From Allosphingosinicella vermicomposti (GTDB taxonomy: Bacteria; Pseudomonadota; Alphaproteobacteria; Sphingomonadales; Sphingomonadaceae), in contig NZ_PXYJ01000001.1 of assembly GCF_003012815.1 (NCBI RefSeq), forward strand, positions 496,001 through 560,000: a stretch of 64,000 nt of DNA. The letters run 5' to 3'. Made by a program: the position numbers and the translations under genes. Each line of letters begins with the position of its first letter. Position 1 is the stretch's first letter. Below are positions 26,314 through 37,724 of this stretch, piece after piece. Below the pieces are notes generated by a model. The model was not told the origin of the DNA, searched no databases, and saw only the letters and a list, made by a program, of their open reading frames with translations.

Positions 26314-28700
26314 TCGCACCGCATTCCATGCTGACAAGGAAGCTGTTCCGGGATCTCTGGCGGCTTCGAGCACAATCTTTTGCCATCGCGCTGGTCATCG
26401 CGGCCGGGGTCGGCATGGCAGTCATGTCCTTTGGCATGATCCGCTCACTGGAAGCGACGCGCGAGGCCTATTACGATCGCTACCGTTTCGCCGACATTTT
26501 CGCCCCACTGAAGCGCGCGCCGGAAAGCGTAATGGCGGAGGTGCGGGCGATCGACGGCATCTCGGTGGCCGAAAGCCGTGTGAGTGCCGGGGCCATTCTC
26601 GACATTCCCGGAATAGTGGAGCCGGTCGCGGCGCGCGTTCTTGCTCTGCCACCGGAAGGTCAGCCATCGCTCAACCGGCTCGTGCTGCGCAGCGGTCGCC
26701 TGCCGGAGCCGGGCCGCCCCGACGAGGCCGTCGCCAGCGAAGCCTTTGCCGTCGCCGCCCGCTTGGCTCTTGGCGATACGTTCACCACGCTCCTCTATGG
26801 CAAGCAGGTGGAGCTTCGTCTCGTCGGCACCGTGTTGTCGCCCGAATATGTGTATGCCGTGCCGCCGGGTCAGCTTTTCCCGGACAATCGCCGTTTCGGC
26901 ATTCTCTGGATGAACCGCGAACCGCTAGCCGCGATGCTGGACCTTACCGATGCATTCGACGAGGCCATGGTCAGGCTGGAGCCGGGCACAAGCGAGGCAG
27001 AAGTGATCCGTCGTCTCGACCTGCTGCTCGAGCCTTATGGTGGGGGCGGCGCCTATGGACGGGACGAGCAGATTTCGAACCGGTTTGTGACGAACGAGAT
27101 CAGCCAGCTCCGCACGACGGTGGAAATATTGCCGCCCATCTTCCTTGGCGTCGCGGCCTTCCTCCTCAACATCGTGCTCGCGCGCCTTGTCGATACGGAG
27201 CGGGAAGTGATCGGCCTGATGAAAGCGTTCGGCTATCGCAGACGCGACGTCATGCGCCATTATGCGGGCCTGGCATTGCTCCTGTCGACGGGCGGCATGG
27301 TGCTCGGCGCCGTTCTCGGCACCTGGTTGGGGCGGGAATTGTCCACGCTCTATCAGCGCTTCTTCACCTTTCCGTTTCTGGAATTTCGGGCGGGCGTCGA
27401 CGTATATCTAGTCTCGGCCGGGGTGACGCTCGCAGCGGTTTTGGCGGGCTCGGCCCTCGCCGTGCGGCGGGCCGCGCGGCTCGCCCCCGCCGAAGCGATG
27501 CGCCCGCCGTTGCCGCCCGACTTCTCGGGACGCCTGGTCGCGGTTGCCAGCCGCCTCGGGCCGGACGAACCCACGCGGATGATCTTGCGTGGACTCCTCC
27601 GCCGACCCCTGCGGTCGTGCCTCACTGTCGCGGGGCTCGCGCTTGCCCTCGGCCTCTACATCGCTTCGGCGAGCGCAACGGACAATGTCGAGCGGATGAT
27701 TGACCTTATTTTCGGCAAATCCCAGCGTGCCGACATCATCGTTTCCTTCGCCGAGGCCCGGGATGAAGGCGCGCTCTATTCCCTGAGCCGCCTGCCGGGG
27801 GTGATCCGCGTCGAGCCGTTCCGCGCGACCGCGGCGCGCCTGATCGCCGCGCAACACGAGGAGCGCGAAGGGCTGAGCAGCGCCGACGCGGGAGCCAATC
27901 TCCGCCGCCTGATCGACATTAACGGCGCGCTCGTGGAGCCTCCTCCCGCAGGTGCCATCCTGTCGCGGCGGCTGGCCGAGCAGCTTGAGGTCGGGCCAGG
28001 GGACATCGTGCGCGCGGAAGTGACGGAGGGCGACCGACCAGTTCTCGACATCCCGGTTATGGGGGTGATCGAAAGCCCGATCGGATCATCGGCGACGATC
28101 GACCGTGCGGTGCTCAACCGCTTGCTTATTGAGGGGCGAAGCATTTCCGGCGCCTATCTGCTGGTCGACGATAATCAGCTTCCGGCGCTTTATGCAGCGC
28201 TTAAGGGAACTCCGTTCGTTGCCAATGTCACGAGCTTTGCGGCCACCGTCCAGAGCCTTCGCGACACGATCGCGCAGAATATGGGCATCGTCACCATGTT
28301 CAACACCGGCTTTGCCTGCCTGATCGTCGTCGGGGTCGTTTATAACAGCGCGCGGATCAGCCTTGCCGAGCGCGCGCGCGATCTCGCCTCGCTCCGGGTG
28401 CTGGGCTTTCGACGAGCGGAAACCGCTTTCGTGTTGCTTGGCGAACTCGCGATCCTGGTGCTTGCCTCCCTCCCGCTCGGCATTCTGTTCGGGATCGGCC
28501 TGTCGCGCTATATTACGCAGCGTTACAGCACGGCGGGAGACGGCCATGCCGACCTTTACACGATACCGTTCGGCATGAACGCCAGCACAATGGCGGATGG
28601 AGTGCTGATCGTCGGCGCCGCGGCTGCCATCACCGCGCTTGTCATCCGGACGCGGGTTGATCGTCTCGACCTCATCCGTGCGCTCAAAACGCGGGAGTGA
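26310..28700 (+). CDS. ABC transporter permease, duplicated FtsX domains
   Basis: The 796-residue protein has a membrane helix near the N-terminus ([20 protein letters not shown]), a periplasmic MacB-like domain, and a first FtsX core (about 270-390). A second helix, periplasmic domain and FtsX core end [17 protein letters not shown]. This is the fused two-half permease arrangement of LolCE/YbbP-like exporters. Its start overlaps the ATPase gene, and a HlyD-type adaptor follows after 4 bp, so the three proteins probably form one efflux or lipid-export system. Confidence 0.9.
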   Translation: MIAPHSMLTRKLFRDLWRLRAQSFAIALVIAAGVGMAVMSFGMIRSLEATREAYYDRYRFADIFAPLKRAPESVMAEVRAIDGISVAESRVSAGAILDIPGIVEPVAARVLALPPEGQPSLNRLVLRSGRLPEPGRPDEAVASEAFAVAARLALGDTFTTLLYGKQVELRLVGTVLSPEYVYAVPPGQLFPDNRRFGILWMNREPLAAMLDLTDAFDEAMVRLEPGTSEAEVIRRLDLLLEPYGGGGAYGRDEQISNRFVTNEISQLRTTVEILPPIFLGVAAFLLNIVLARLVDTEREVIGLMKAFGYRRRDVMRHYAGLALLLSTGGMVLGAVLGTWLGRELSTLYQRFFTFPFLEFRAGVDVYLVSAGVTLAAVLAGSALAVRRAARLAPAEAMRPPLPPDFSGRLVAVASRLGPDEPTRMILRGLLRRPLRSCLTVAGLALALGLYIASASATDNVERMIDLIFGKSQRADIIVSFAEARDEGALYSLSRLPGVIRVEPFRATAARLIAAQHEEREGLSSADAGANLRRLIDINGALVEPPPAGAILSRRLAEQLEVGPGDIVRAEVTEGDRPVLDIPVMGVIESPIGSSATIDRAVLNRLLIEGRSISGAYLLVDDNQLPALYAALKGTPFVANVTSFAATVQSLRDTIAQNMGIVTMFNTGFACLIVVGVVYNSARISLAERARDLASLRVLGFRRAETAFVLLGELAILVLASLPLGILFGIGLSRYITQRYSTAGDGHADLYTIPFGMNASTMADGVLIVGAAAAITALVIRTRVDRLDLIRALKTRE

Positions 28701-28704
28701 GGCC

Positions 28705-29910
28705 GTGAAGACGAAGCTCCTTACCGGTCCGCGCATCATCACCGTCCTCGTTCTGTTGGCGGTGGCCGTCGCCACCCTCTTCGCGCTGCGCACGCCGGCG
28801 CTGGAAGTGGAGGTGGGTCAGGTGTCGCGCGGACCGTTGGTGGTCACGGTCAGTGACCTGGGCCAAACCCGGGTACGCGACCTTTATGTCGTGTCAGCGC
28901 CCGTCGCGGGCGAGGCGCAGCGCGTGCCGCTCAAACCCGGCGCGAAGGTCGTTCCCGGCCAGACGATACTCGCCCGGATTGTCCCCGCCGATCCAGCCCC
29001 GCTCGACGCCCGCAGCCTCGCCCAAGCGCGGGCCAATGTCCGTGCGGCCGAGGCCGAGCTCGCCGCCGCGCGCGCGCGCGTCGCGAACGCGCAGGCCAGC
29101 GCTGTGGCGGCGGAGCGGACATTCGGCCGGATCGCGGATCTTGCGGATCGCGGCTTCGCCTCGCGCGCGCAGTTCGACGAAGCGCGCGCCGCGCGGGATG
29201 CCAACGCCGCAGCCGTTTCGGAAAGCCGGAACATGGTTGGGGCGGCGGCGGAAAAACTCGCCGCCGCGAACGCCGCGCTGATCGTGCCCGGCGGTGGGCG
29301 GCAGAGGCGCGGCATAGTCGCTGTCACGTCGCCGGTACCCGGCTATGTCCTCACGGTCCCGCAGGAAAGCGCCCGCGTCGTCCTTGCCGGCACACCGCTG
29401 GTCGAGGTCGGCGATCCTTCTCGCCTGGAAATCGTCAGTGATCTCCTGTCCAGCGACGCTGTCCAAGTGCAAGCGGGAGCGCCGGTCGAAATCGACGCCT
29501 GGGGCGGGGAACGGCCGCTGAAGGGCCGGGTGCGACTTGTCGAACCGTTCGGCTTCACAAAATTTTCGGCGCTCGGTGTGGAGGAGCAGAGGGTGAACGC
29601 GGTCATCGACTTCGCCGAGCCCCGAAGCGCCTTCTCCCGGCTCGGCCATGGTTACCGGACCACCGTGCGGATCGCGACCTGGTCGGCTCGGGACGCGCTG
29701 CGCGTGCCGGTCAGCGCCTTGTTCCGGTCAGGACGTGACTGGGCCTTGTTCGTGGTCGAGGGGGGGCGAGCCAAGCTTCGCCGCGTTCGTATCGGTCATA
29801 TCACCGACGCGTTCGGCGAAGTAAAAGGCGGCCTGGAAGCGGACGAGACCGTCATTATCCACCCCAGTGACAAGGTGGCCGATGGTGTAAAGGTCAGGGC
29901 GTCGAACTGA
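28705..29910 (+). CDS. HlyD-family periplasmic adaptor
   Basis: The 401-residue membrane-fusion protein starts at GTG 28705 after GGGAGTGAGGCC. It has an N-terminal membrane anchor (IITVLVLLAVAVATLFAL), a lipoyl half-motif (APVAGEAQRVPLKPGAKVVP), and a long Ala/Arg-rich coiled-coil hairpin (about 100-200). The second lipoyl half follows (VTSPVPGYVLTV), then beta-barrel and proximal domains. It would connect the FtsX-type permease to periplasmic or outer-membrane partners. No TolC-like gene is adjacent. Confidence 0.9.
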   Translation: MKTKLLTGPRIITVLVLLAVAVATLFALRTPALEVEVGQVSRGPLVVTVSDLGQTRVRDLYVVSAPVAGEAQRVPLKPGAKVVPGQTILARIVPADPAPLDARSLAQARANVRAAEAELAAARARVANAQASAVAAERTFGRIADLADRGFASRAQFDEARAARDANAAAVSESRNMVGAAAEKLAAANAALIVPGGGRQRRGIVAVTSPVPGYVLTVPQESARVVLAGTPLVEVGDPSRLEIVSDLLSSDAVQVQAGAPVEIDAWGGERPLKGRVRLVEPFGFTKFSALGVEEQRVNAVIDFAEPRSAFSRLGHGYRTTVRIATWSARDALRVPVSALFRSGRDWALFVVEGGRAKLRRVRIGHITDAFGEVKGGLEADETVIIHPSDKVADGVKVRASN

Positions 29911-29974
29911 CGGACCGCTCGGGCGAGGCTCCTCATTCAGCGCCACCAGCGATATCGACGCGGGCTGCAACCTA

Positions 29975-30010
29975 GGGATTGCTTCGTCGCTACGCTCCTC
30001 GCAATGAGGA
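29975..30010. repeat. Extragenic repeat, family B, partial copy
   Basis: GGGATTGCTTCGTCGCTACG followed by CTCCTCGCAATGAGG matches one arm of the family B palindrome; no facing arm is found. It lies between the convergent adaptor and PEP synthase genes. Confidence 0.65.
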
Positions 30011-30017
30011 AAGCTCA

Positions 30018-32411
30018 TCAAGCGAACCGCGACACCGGAACAGCATCGTTCCGCATCCCGGCCATCGCCTCCACGGTCTTCACGAAACTGTCGGGATTGA
30101 GCGAGATGGAATCGATGCCCTCGTCGATCAAAAAGCGGGCGAAGTCCGGATGATTACTCGGGCCCTGTCCGCAAATGCCGATCTTGATCCTCGCTTCATG
30201 GGCGGCGGATATAGCCGAGGCTATCATGCGCTTTACCGCCTCGTCCCGCTCGTCGAACAGCTTCGCAAGTTCGGCCGAGTCGCGGTCGACGCCGAGGACG
30301 AGCTGGGTGAGGTCGTTGGACCCAATGGAAAAGCCGTCGAACCGGCGCGCAAACTCCCGCGCCATCACCACGTTCGACGGGATTTCGCACATCATATAGA
30401 CCTGAAGCCCCGCCTTGCCGCGCGCTAAGCCGTTCTCCGCCATGACGGCGAGCACTTGGTCAGCTTCCCCGACGGTCCGACAGAAGGGGATCATCACGAC
30501 GATGTTGGAAAAGCCCAGCCGCTCTCGCGCCCGCTTCAGCGCCCGGCATTCCAGCGCGAAGCCGTCCTTGTAGCGCGGATCATAATAACGGGACGCGCCC
30601 CGGAAGCCGAGCATCGGATTCTCCTCCCCAAGCTCGAACGCGCCGCCACCGGTGAGGCCGGCATATTCGTTCGATTTGAAATCGCTCAGGCGGACGATGG
30701 CGGGATGGGAATGAAAGGGCGCGGCGATCTTGGCGATGCCTTCGGCCAGCGTCTCGACAAAATAGTCGGCCGGGCTGGCATGGTTAAGCGCCAGTTGCTG
30801 GACCGTCTCCCCATCCTCCGCCGAAAGCCGCTCGGGATGGGCGGCGGCCATCGGATGAAGCTTGATGATCCCGCTGATGATGAACTCCATCCGCGCCAGC
30901 CCGACGCCCTTGGCTGGAAGCCGCCACCAGCGAAATGCGGCGGAGGGATTGGCCATGTTGACCATGATTTCGACGCCGGGATCAGGAAGCTTCGCCGTCT
31001 CAACAGTCTGCCGCTCGAATGTCAGCAGGCCCTGATAGACGGCGCCTCTCTCGCCTTCGGCGCAACTGATGGTGATCGGCTGGCCGTCGGCGATGCGGCG
31101 GGTGGCTTGGCCGGTGCCGATCACCGCCGGAAGGCCAAGCTCGCGGCTAACGATCGCCGCATGGCTGGTGGGGCCGCCATGATCGGTGACGATTCCGGCG
31201 GCGCGCTTCATCAGCGGCACCCAATCGGGGTTCGTGGCATCGGCGACGATAATCTGGCCGTCGCGGAAGCGGCTGGCATCAGCGGAGCTTCTCAGCAGGC
31301 AGGCCTCGCCCGCCGCCATGCCCGATCCAACCGCGGAACCTGTGACAAGAATCTCTCCCTTATCCTTCAGGGCATAGACGTCGAAGGAGGAGCCGGATGC
31401 GGCGGCGTGTACCGTCTCCGGCCGGGCCTGGAGGATGAACAGTGCGCCCGTCTCTCCATCCTTTCCCCATTCGATGTCCATGGCGCGGCCATAATGTCGC
31501 TCGATCGCGACGCCCCAGCGAGCGAGCGTCAGGACATCGTCTTCGGGCAGGACGAAGGCGGACCGCTCCGCGTCTGTCGTTTCAATTGTGCGGGTGCGTT
31601 CCGCCGCCGTCTCCCCATAGACCATCTTGATCGCCTTCACGCCGAGACTACGCTCCAGCAGTGGCGCGATGGCGGGGCGATCGAGAAAAGGCTTGAACAG
31701 CATATATTTGTCGGGGTCGACCGTGCCCTGAACCACGGTTTCGCCAAGGCCCCAGGCGGCGCTGATCACCACCGCATTGGGAAAGCCGGTTTCGGTGTCC
31801 ACGGTAAACATCACACCCGACCCGCCAAGATCGGTCCGCACCATTTGCTGGATGCCGACGGACAGGGCGATCTGTAGGTGGTCGAACCCCTTTATCTCTC
31901 GATAGGTGATCGCGCGGTCGGTGAAGAGGGAAGCGTAGCATCGGCGACAAGCGTCAATGAGCGCGGTCTCTCCCCGAACGCTGAGGTAGGTTTCCTGCTG
32001 CCCCGCGAAGCTTGCGTCCGGCAAATCCTCCGCGGTTGCGCTGCTGCGGACGGCAACCGCCACGTCGGCGATCCCTGTTTCGCGGCACAATGCTGCGTAG
32101 AAACACTTGAGCTCCATCTCCATCGCTGGGGAGAAGCGTCCGGCAAGAATCCGCTCGCGCACCTGCACACCGAAGTCCCGGAGCGACAGCGCGCCCTCCT
32201 GGAACCGGCGGAGTGCCGTCAGAATGAAGGGCGACAAGGCGTTGCCGTCCAGGAAGTCCCGATAGGCCGAGGCAGTAGTGGCAAAGCCGGTGGGCACCCG
32301 GATCCCGTGTGACGAGAGGCTTCGGATCATCTCCCCCAAGGATGCGTTCTTGCCGCCTACGTCAGCCACATCGCTGATCCCGACATCTTTGAACCACAGC
32401 ATGTTTGTCAT
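30018..32411 (-). CDS. ppsA: Phosphoenolpyruvate synthase
   Basis: PpsA converts pyruvate and ATP to PEP, AMP and phosphate. The 797-residue protein has the N-terminal ATP-grasp domain (VGGKNASLGEMI, VAVRSSATAEDLPDASFAGQ), and the swivelling phosphohistidine domain GGPTSHAAIVSRELG. The C-terminal PEP/pyruvate barrel carries GSNDLTQLVLGVDRD and the catalytic Cys in GICGQGPS. ATG 32411 follows GGAGAGGA. A GTAACATCCCG element lies about 62 bp upstream. Its place in a hypoxia/stress island suggests carbon rerouting during low-oxygen survival. Confidence 0.95.
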   Translation of the reverse strand: MTNMLWFKDVGISDVADVGGKNASLGEMIRSLSSHGIRVPTGFATTASAYRDFLDGNALSPFILTALRRFQEGALSLRDFGVQVRERILAGRFSPAMEMELKCFYAALCRETGIADVAVAVRSSATAEDLPDASFAGQQETYLSVRGETALIDACRRCYASLFTDRAITYREIKGFDHLQIALSVGIQQMVRTDLGGSGVMFTVDTETGFPNAVVISAAWGLGETVVQGTVDPDKYMLFKPFLDRPAIAPLLERSLGVKAIKMVYGETAAERTRTIETTDAERSAFVLPEDDVLTLARWGVAIERHYGRAMDIEWGKDGETGALFILQARPETVHAAASGSSFDVYALKDKGEILVTGSAVGSGMAAGEACLLRSSADASRFRDGQIIVADATNPDWVPLMKRAAGIVTDHGGPTSHAAIVSRELGLPAVIGTGQATRRIADGQPITISCAEGERGAVYQGLLTFERQTVETAKLPDPGVEIMVNMANPSAAFRWWRLPAKGVGLARMEFIISGIIKLHPMAAAHPERLSAEDGETVQQLALNHASPADYFVETLAEGIAKIAAPFHSHPAIVRLSDFKSNEYAGLTGGGAFELGEENPMLGFRGASRYYDPRYKDGFALECRALKRARERLGFSNIVVMIPFCRTVGEADQVLAVMAENGLARGKAGLQVYMMCEIPSNVVMAREFARRFDGFSIGSNDLTQLVLGVDRDSAELAKLFDERDEAVKRMIASAISAAHEARIKIGICGQGPSNHPDFARFLIDEGIDSISLNPDSFVKTVEAMAGMRNDAVPVSRFA

Positions 32412-32462
32412 AAGACGTCCTCTCCATGCTGAACTGTCAGAGCTCGGGCAGGATTGTCAGTG

Positions 32463-32473
32463 CGGGATGTTAC
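32463..32473 (-). promoter_or_regulatory. GTAACATCCCG motif upstream of ppsA
   Basis: An 11-bp core is identical to that in the motifs at 25534-25551 and 42334-42351. It lies in the same orientation relative to the downstream gene, 62 bp before the ppsA start. It abuts the stop codon of the upstream gene (32474). Confidence 0.55.
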
Positions 32474-32983
32474 TTAGGGGCCCTGCGCCGGCCCCTCTGC
32501 CACGACCGCCTCAGCTGCCAAATGCACGGCATCGTTGCATCCGAGGAGAGAAAAGGCCGCCTGAGTATTGCGGCCTTTGTCCAATGCGATGTCGAAAGTG
32601 AGGGAAGGGCTTTCCGACAAGGCCGTCAGGTAGGCGGGCGACATATCGATTATGAAGATTTTCCGATCCTCCAGCGGATGGCAGGTGAGGCCAAGGTCGA
32701 AGCGCCGGTCATCCACGTTTGCGACTGCTCGATAAGAACTGCCGTCGCGGCATTCCTCCTGAACGTCGAGGAAGTGTACGCATTGCTGCCCGCAGACGAA
32801 GCCAAGGGCGTTACCCGCCGGGTTCAAGGTTCCCGCTTCGCTCGCGCCAGGCGTGATAATCACGGCCCAATCCTGGAATTGCATGGCCACGAAATCCGGT
32901 GACGGCCCGCCGCTTTCCTGAGCTGATGCTGGTTCGACGGCTCCAATGAGCATCGAGAGGCCAGCGAGTATCAAGTTCGTCAT
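32474..32983 (-). CDS. Exported hypothetical protein
   Basis: The 169-residue product starts at ATG 32983 (a GTG two codons earlier is possible). A signal peptide is evident (LILAGLSMLIGAVEPASAQ). The mature part contains four cysteines (CGQQC, EEC and TC) and ends with an LLGCNDAVHLAAEAVVAEG stretch. I do not recognise a family; the layout resembles invasion-associated-locus-B-like periplasmic proteins, but only loosely. A GGTAATTTCC element lies about 85 bp upstream, like other island genes. Confidence 0.7.
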   Translation of the reverse strand: MTNLILAGLSMLIGAVEPASAQESGGPSPDFVAMQFQDWAVIITPGASEAGTLNPAGNALGFVCGQQCVHFLDVQEECRDGSSYRAVANVDDRRFDLGLTCHPLEDRKIFIIDMSPAYLTALSESPSLTFDIALDKGRNTQAAFSLLGCNDAVHLAAEAVVAEGPAQGP

Positions 32984-33077
32984 CCGCACAGCCTGGCTCC
33001 TCGTGCGCGATTGTGCCCGCGAAACGAACGATGCGTCCGCCCTCTCCGTGAAAATATAAGGAAATTACCGGGACGGG

Positions 33078-34596
<1,519 letters not shown>

Positions 34597-34657
34597 TCGT
34601 CTCCGTCAATCTCAGAACCGTCATAAAGACAACGCGCTCGCAGACCGATCAGGTTGA

Positions 34658-34671
34658 TTACTTATTACGGG
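34658..34671. promoter_or_regulatory. Candidate shared operator between acetyl-CoA hydrolase and GNAT genes
   Basis: TTACTTATTACGGG, read on the minus strand as CCCGTAATAAGTAA, has the CCGTAA core seen upstream of other island genes. It is 72 bp before the hydrolase start and about 55 bp before the divergent GNAT start. Confidence 0.4.
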
Positions 34672-34722
34672 GCGAAGAGGGCCGAGCGAGGATGACGCCA
34701 TTCGCCAACAAGGAGTCGCGCC

Positions 34723-35265
34723 ATGGCCGCCGATCTGCAGCAACGATCCGCGCACGCGGAAGTCACACGGCTGACGGCGCGCAGCGGCGCCGCGTTTGAT
34801 GTCCGCGCTACCCGTCCTGAGGATGAGGCCGCGCTCGGCGAATTCTTCACCCATGTCGCCCACGAAGATTTGCGGTTCCGCTTCCTGACGGCCCTCAACA
34901 CAGTCGGACAAGAGCTGCTCGAGATGATGGTGGATGTCGATCACGACCGGACCGAGAATTTTCTTGCTGTCGATCCGGCGAGCGGCACGATCATCGCCAC
35001 GGCAATGGTCGCAGGAGACGAGAAGAAGGAGCAGGCCGAAGTCGCGCTGTCGATCCGGGCCGACTACAAGAAGAAGGGCATCAGCTGGACTTTGCTGGAG
35101 CATGCCGCGCGCTGGGCGAAGGCGCGCGGCTTCAAGTCGCTGGAATCGATCGAGAGCCGGGAAAATCATCAGGCGATCGAGCTCGAGCGCGAGATGGGGT
35201 TCAAGGCGGAGCAGTATCCCGGAGACTCAACGCTCATCCTGCTTCGCGCCAGCCTCAATCCGTAG
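34723..35265 (+). CDS. GNAT-family N-acetyltransferase
   Basis: The 180-residue protein has a GNAT fold from about residue 25 (FDVRATRPEDEAALGEFF) with the acetyl-CoA-binding segment around RADYKKKGISWTLLEHAARWA and the closing EREMGFKAEQYPGD. It resembles the acetyltransferase module of protein lysine acetyltransferases fused to or near acyl-CoA synthetases, which fits the acetyl-CoA hydrolase next door. ATG 34723 follows CAAGGAGTCGC. The target is unknown. An alcohol dehydrogenase pseudogene starts 11 bp after it. Confidence 0.87.
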   Translation: MAADLQQRSAHAEVTRLTARSGAAFDVRATRPEDEAALGEFFTHVAHEDLRFRFLTALNTVGQELLEMMVDVDHDRTENFLAVDPASGTIIATAMVAGDEKKEQAEVALSIRADYKKKGISWTLLEHAARWAKARGFKSLESIESRENHQAIELEREMGFKAEQYPGDSTLILLRASLNP

Positions 35266-35276
35266 ATCGGCAGCGC

Positions 35277-36263
35277 ATGCGGGCGATGGAGCTTCAGGAG
35301 GTTGGTGGCCCGCTCCAGTTCGTCGAGCGGGAAACGCCGGTGCCGGGCGCGGGGGAGCTTCTCATCCAGATATCTGCCTGCGGCGTATGCCGCACCGATC
35401 TTCATATTATCGACGGGGACATAAGAGATCATCTGCCGATCGTCCCCGGCCACGAGATCGTTGGTCATGTCCTTGCCAGCGGGCTGGGCGTGTCACACTT
35501 CGCCGCTGGAGACCGTGTCGGCGTACCGTGGCTTGGGCGCACATGTGGAGAATGCCGCTACTGCCACGCGGGACAGGAAAATCTCTGCGATCACCCCCTC
35601 TTCACTGGGTTCACCCGGGACGGGGGCTTTGCCACCCATTGCATTGCCAATGCTGCGTTCTGCCTTCCGATACCGAAAGAGTTTTCCGATGCAGAAGCCG
35701 CGCCACTCCTTTGCGCGGGGCTTATAGGATACCGGTCGCTCCGCATGGCCGGCCATGCCCGGCGTATAGGGCTATACGGTTTCGGCGCCGCGGCACATAT
35801 CCTGACGCAGGTCGCCTTGTGGCAAGGACGGGAAGTCTATGCCTTTACAAAGCCTGGTGATGTGCAAGGCCAAGCCTTCGCACGTGCGCTGGGCTGCGTT
35901 TAGGCGGGCGGCTCGGATGAAACCCACCGGCATGAACTCGATGCGGCAATCATCTTCGCACCGGTGGGGAAGCTCGTGCCCGCCGCCCTGCGCGCGGTTC
36001 GTAAAGGCGGCAGGGTCGTCTGCGGCGGTATTCATATGAGCGATATCCCGGCCTTTCCTTACCACGATCTTTGGGGGGAGCGGTCGGTTATGTCGGTCGC
36101 AAATCTCAGCGGCGCCGACGGCAGGGAGTTCCTGCGGATCGCGGCCCAAATTCCCGTGGAGACACGTACCCGCTGCTATCCGCTTGAACAGGCGAACGAC
36201 GCCATCGACGCGGTCAGGTCAGGGGGAATCCAGGGGGGCGCCGTGCTCCTTCCTCCGCGTTAA
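35277..36263 (+). pseudogene. Zinc-dependent alcohol dehydrogenase interrupted by an in-frame amber codon
   Basis: The frame encodes a complete medium-chain ADH of about 329 residues except for TAG at 35901-35903. N-terminal features are the catalytic-zinc Cys (CGVCRTDLHI) and GHE, the structural-zinc cysteines in CGECRYCHAGQENLC, and the nucleotide-fold GLYGFGAAAH. After the stop the same frame continues with AGGSDE..LDAAIIFAPVGKLVP and ends QGGAVLLPPR. At the stop the family usually has Trp before AG.SDE, so one G-to-A change (TGG to TAG) explains it. The truncated product lacks part of the coenzyme domain and should be inactive unless the codon is read through. Confidence 0.87.
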
Positions 36264-36340
36264 GGGACATTCCGTATCCATGAGCGGCCATTGGCGCGAT
36301 AACGAGATCGCCGTCCATTTTCTTTGAGGAGACGGCAAAA

Positions 36341-36826
36341 ATGGCACGCGACAATGGCAATGCGCCGATGCTTCCCGCGCGGCGCTCCCTCTTCGGCGAT
36401 ATGGAGCCGATTACGAGGTTGAGGGACGAAGTGGACAGATTGTTCGAAGACTTTCCGGTCTTCCGGTTCGGGCGTTCGATGCAGATGCCCGTCCCGGCGC
36501 TGGAAATGACGGAGGCCGAAGGAGCCTACAAGGTCACTGCCGAGCTGCCGGGCATAAAGCCGGAAGATGTCGAGGTGACGGTGGAGGAAGGGATGCTCTG
36601 CATTTCCGGCGAAAAGAAGGAGGAGCGCGAGGAGAAGGAGCGCGGCTTCATGCTTTCCGAACGCTCATACGGTGCCTTTGAAAGGCGCATCGATCTGCCC
36701 ACGGGCGCAGACCCGTCCAAGATCAAGGCGCAGTTCAAGGACGGAGTGCTCAAGATCTCGCTTCCGAAGAATGAGCAGGCGCAGCAACAGAAGCAGCGGA
36801 TCGCGATCGAGGCCGATGGCCGGTAA
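36341..36826 (+). CDS. Small heat shock protein, Hsp20/alpha-crystallin family
   Basis: The 161-residue ATP-independent holdase has an N-terminal arm with LRDEVDRLFEDFPVFRFG and the alpha-crystallin domain (about 50-145): YKVTAELPGIKPEDVEVTVEEGM and the conserved ending AQFKDGVLKISLPK. ATG 36341 follows TTGAGGAGACGG. A TTCCGTATCC element is about 70 bp upstream. Its end overlaps the next USP gene by 11 bp, so the two are translated from one mRNA. Confidence 0.94.
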   Translation: MARDNGNAPMLPARRSLFGDMEPITRLRDEVDRLFEDFPVFRFGRSMQMPVPALEMTEAEGAYKVTAELPGIKPEDVEVTVEEGMLCISGEKKEEREEKERGFMLSERSYGAFERRIDLPTGADPSKIKAQFKDGVLKISLPKNEQAQQQKQRIAIEADGR

Positions 36827-37724
36827 TCCCGGCAGTCTCAAGCCCGAGGGCGCGGTCGACCCCCAGCCGGAGGCCGGCCATGCCCTGCACTGCATCATCG
36901 CCGCGATCGATCTTGGAGCACGTTCGAACAAGGCGTTGATGCGGGCGTGCCGGATCGCGGCGCGTAGCGGCGCCAGTCTTCGTATCATTCACGCCGCGCC
37001 GACGCCGCTCGATCATTCCAGGCAGGCCGCGTTTCGCGTCAATGTCCGCAAGCAGGTGTGCCAGATCGTGAAGGATGTTTCCGATCTGGAGGTCGACTTT
37101 TCCGTGCATATGCTGGACGGCCATCCGGAGGAGGTGATTTCCCGGGAGGCCGAGCGGACCAAGGCCGATCTCGTCATTATTGGCGGGCATGGCGAACCGC
37201 GCTTCCGGGATACGATTTTCGGCATTACCGCCAGCCATATTCTCCAGCGCTTGGCCGTGCCGCTCCTCGTCGCGCAGAGAGAGGGAGGCGACTACCAGCG
37301 GGTCATGGCGGCGTCGGATAATGATATCTTCGCAGCCGATCTCGCCCGCTTCGCCCTCCAGATCGCGCCAGGCGCCGAGATTCATGTCGTCCAGGCGGTG
37401 GAGACCGGCGGTTCCGCCTTTATCGAGAATGCGGCAGCGGGCGAGAAGAGGCGTTACGACAGGGAGCATAACCTGCAGCAGGCACTCGCCCGAGCGCTTG
37501 GGCCGGGCACGGCTCCGGAGCGCCTTTTCACCTGCGTCGAGGAAGGCGACCCGATGGAAGTGATCGAGCGTTGCTCCGATCGCCTGCAGCCCGACCTGAT
37601 CGCTATGGGCACCCATGGTTGTATGGGCATGGAACGGCTGATCCAAGGGAGCTTCGCCGAATATGTCCTCCTTTGGGCGAGCGCGGACGTGCTGGTGCTT
37701 CCGGTGGGCTGGAAGGCCACGTGA
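36816..37724 (+). CDS. Universal stress protein, tandem domains
   Basis: The 302-residue protein has two UspA domains. The first (about 20-150) ends DLVIIGGHGEPRFRDTIFG...VPLLVAQ. The second (about 155-300) ends LIAMGTHGCMGMERLIQGSFAEYVLL with an ATP-loop-like pattern. ATG 36816 lies inside the hsp20 end and follows GAGG; the frame is open earlier. Its stop overlaps the GTG of the downstream nuclease gene (GTGA). The hsp20-usp-nuclease order forms one stress operon. Confidence 0.9.
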   Translation: MAGNPGSLKPEGAVDPQPEAGHALHCIIAAIDLGARSNKALMRACRIAARSGASLRIIHAAPTPLDHSRQAAFRVNVRKQVCQIVKDVSDLEVDFSVHMLDGHPEEVISREAERTKADLVIIGGHGEPRFRDTIFGITASHILQRLAVPLLVAQREGGDYQRVMAASDNDIFAADLARFALQIAPGAEIHVVQAVETGGSAFIENAAAGEKRRYDREHNLQQALARALGPGTAPERLFTCVEEGDPMEVIERCSDRLQPDLIAMGTHGCMGMERLIQGSFAEYVLLWASADVLVLPVGWKAT

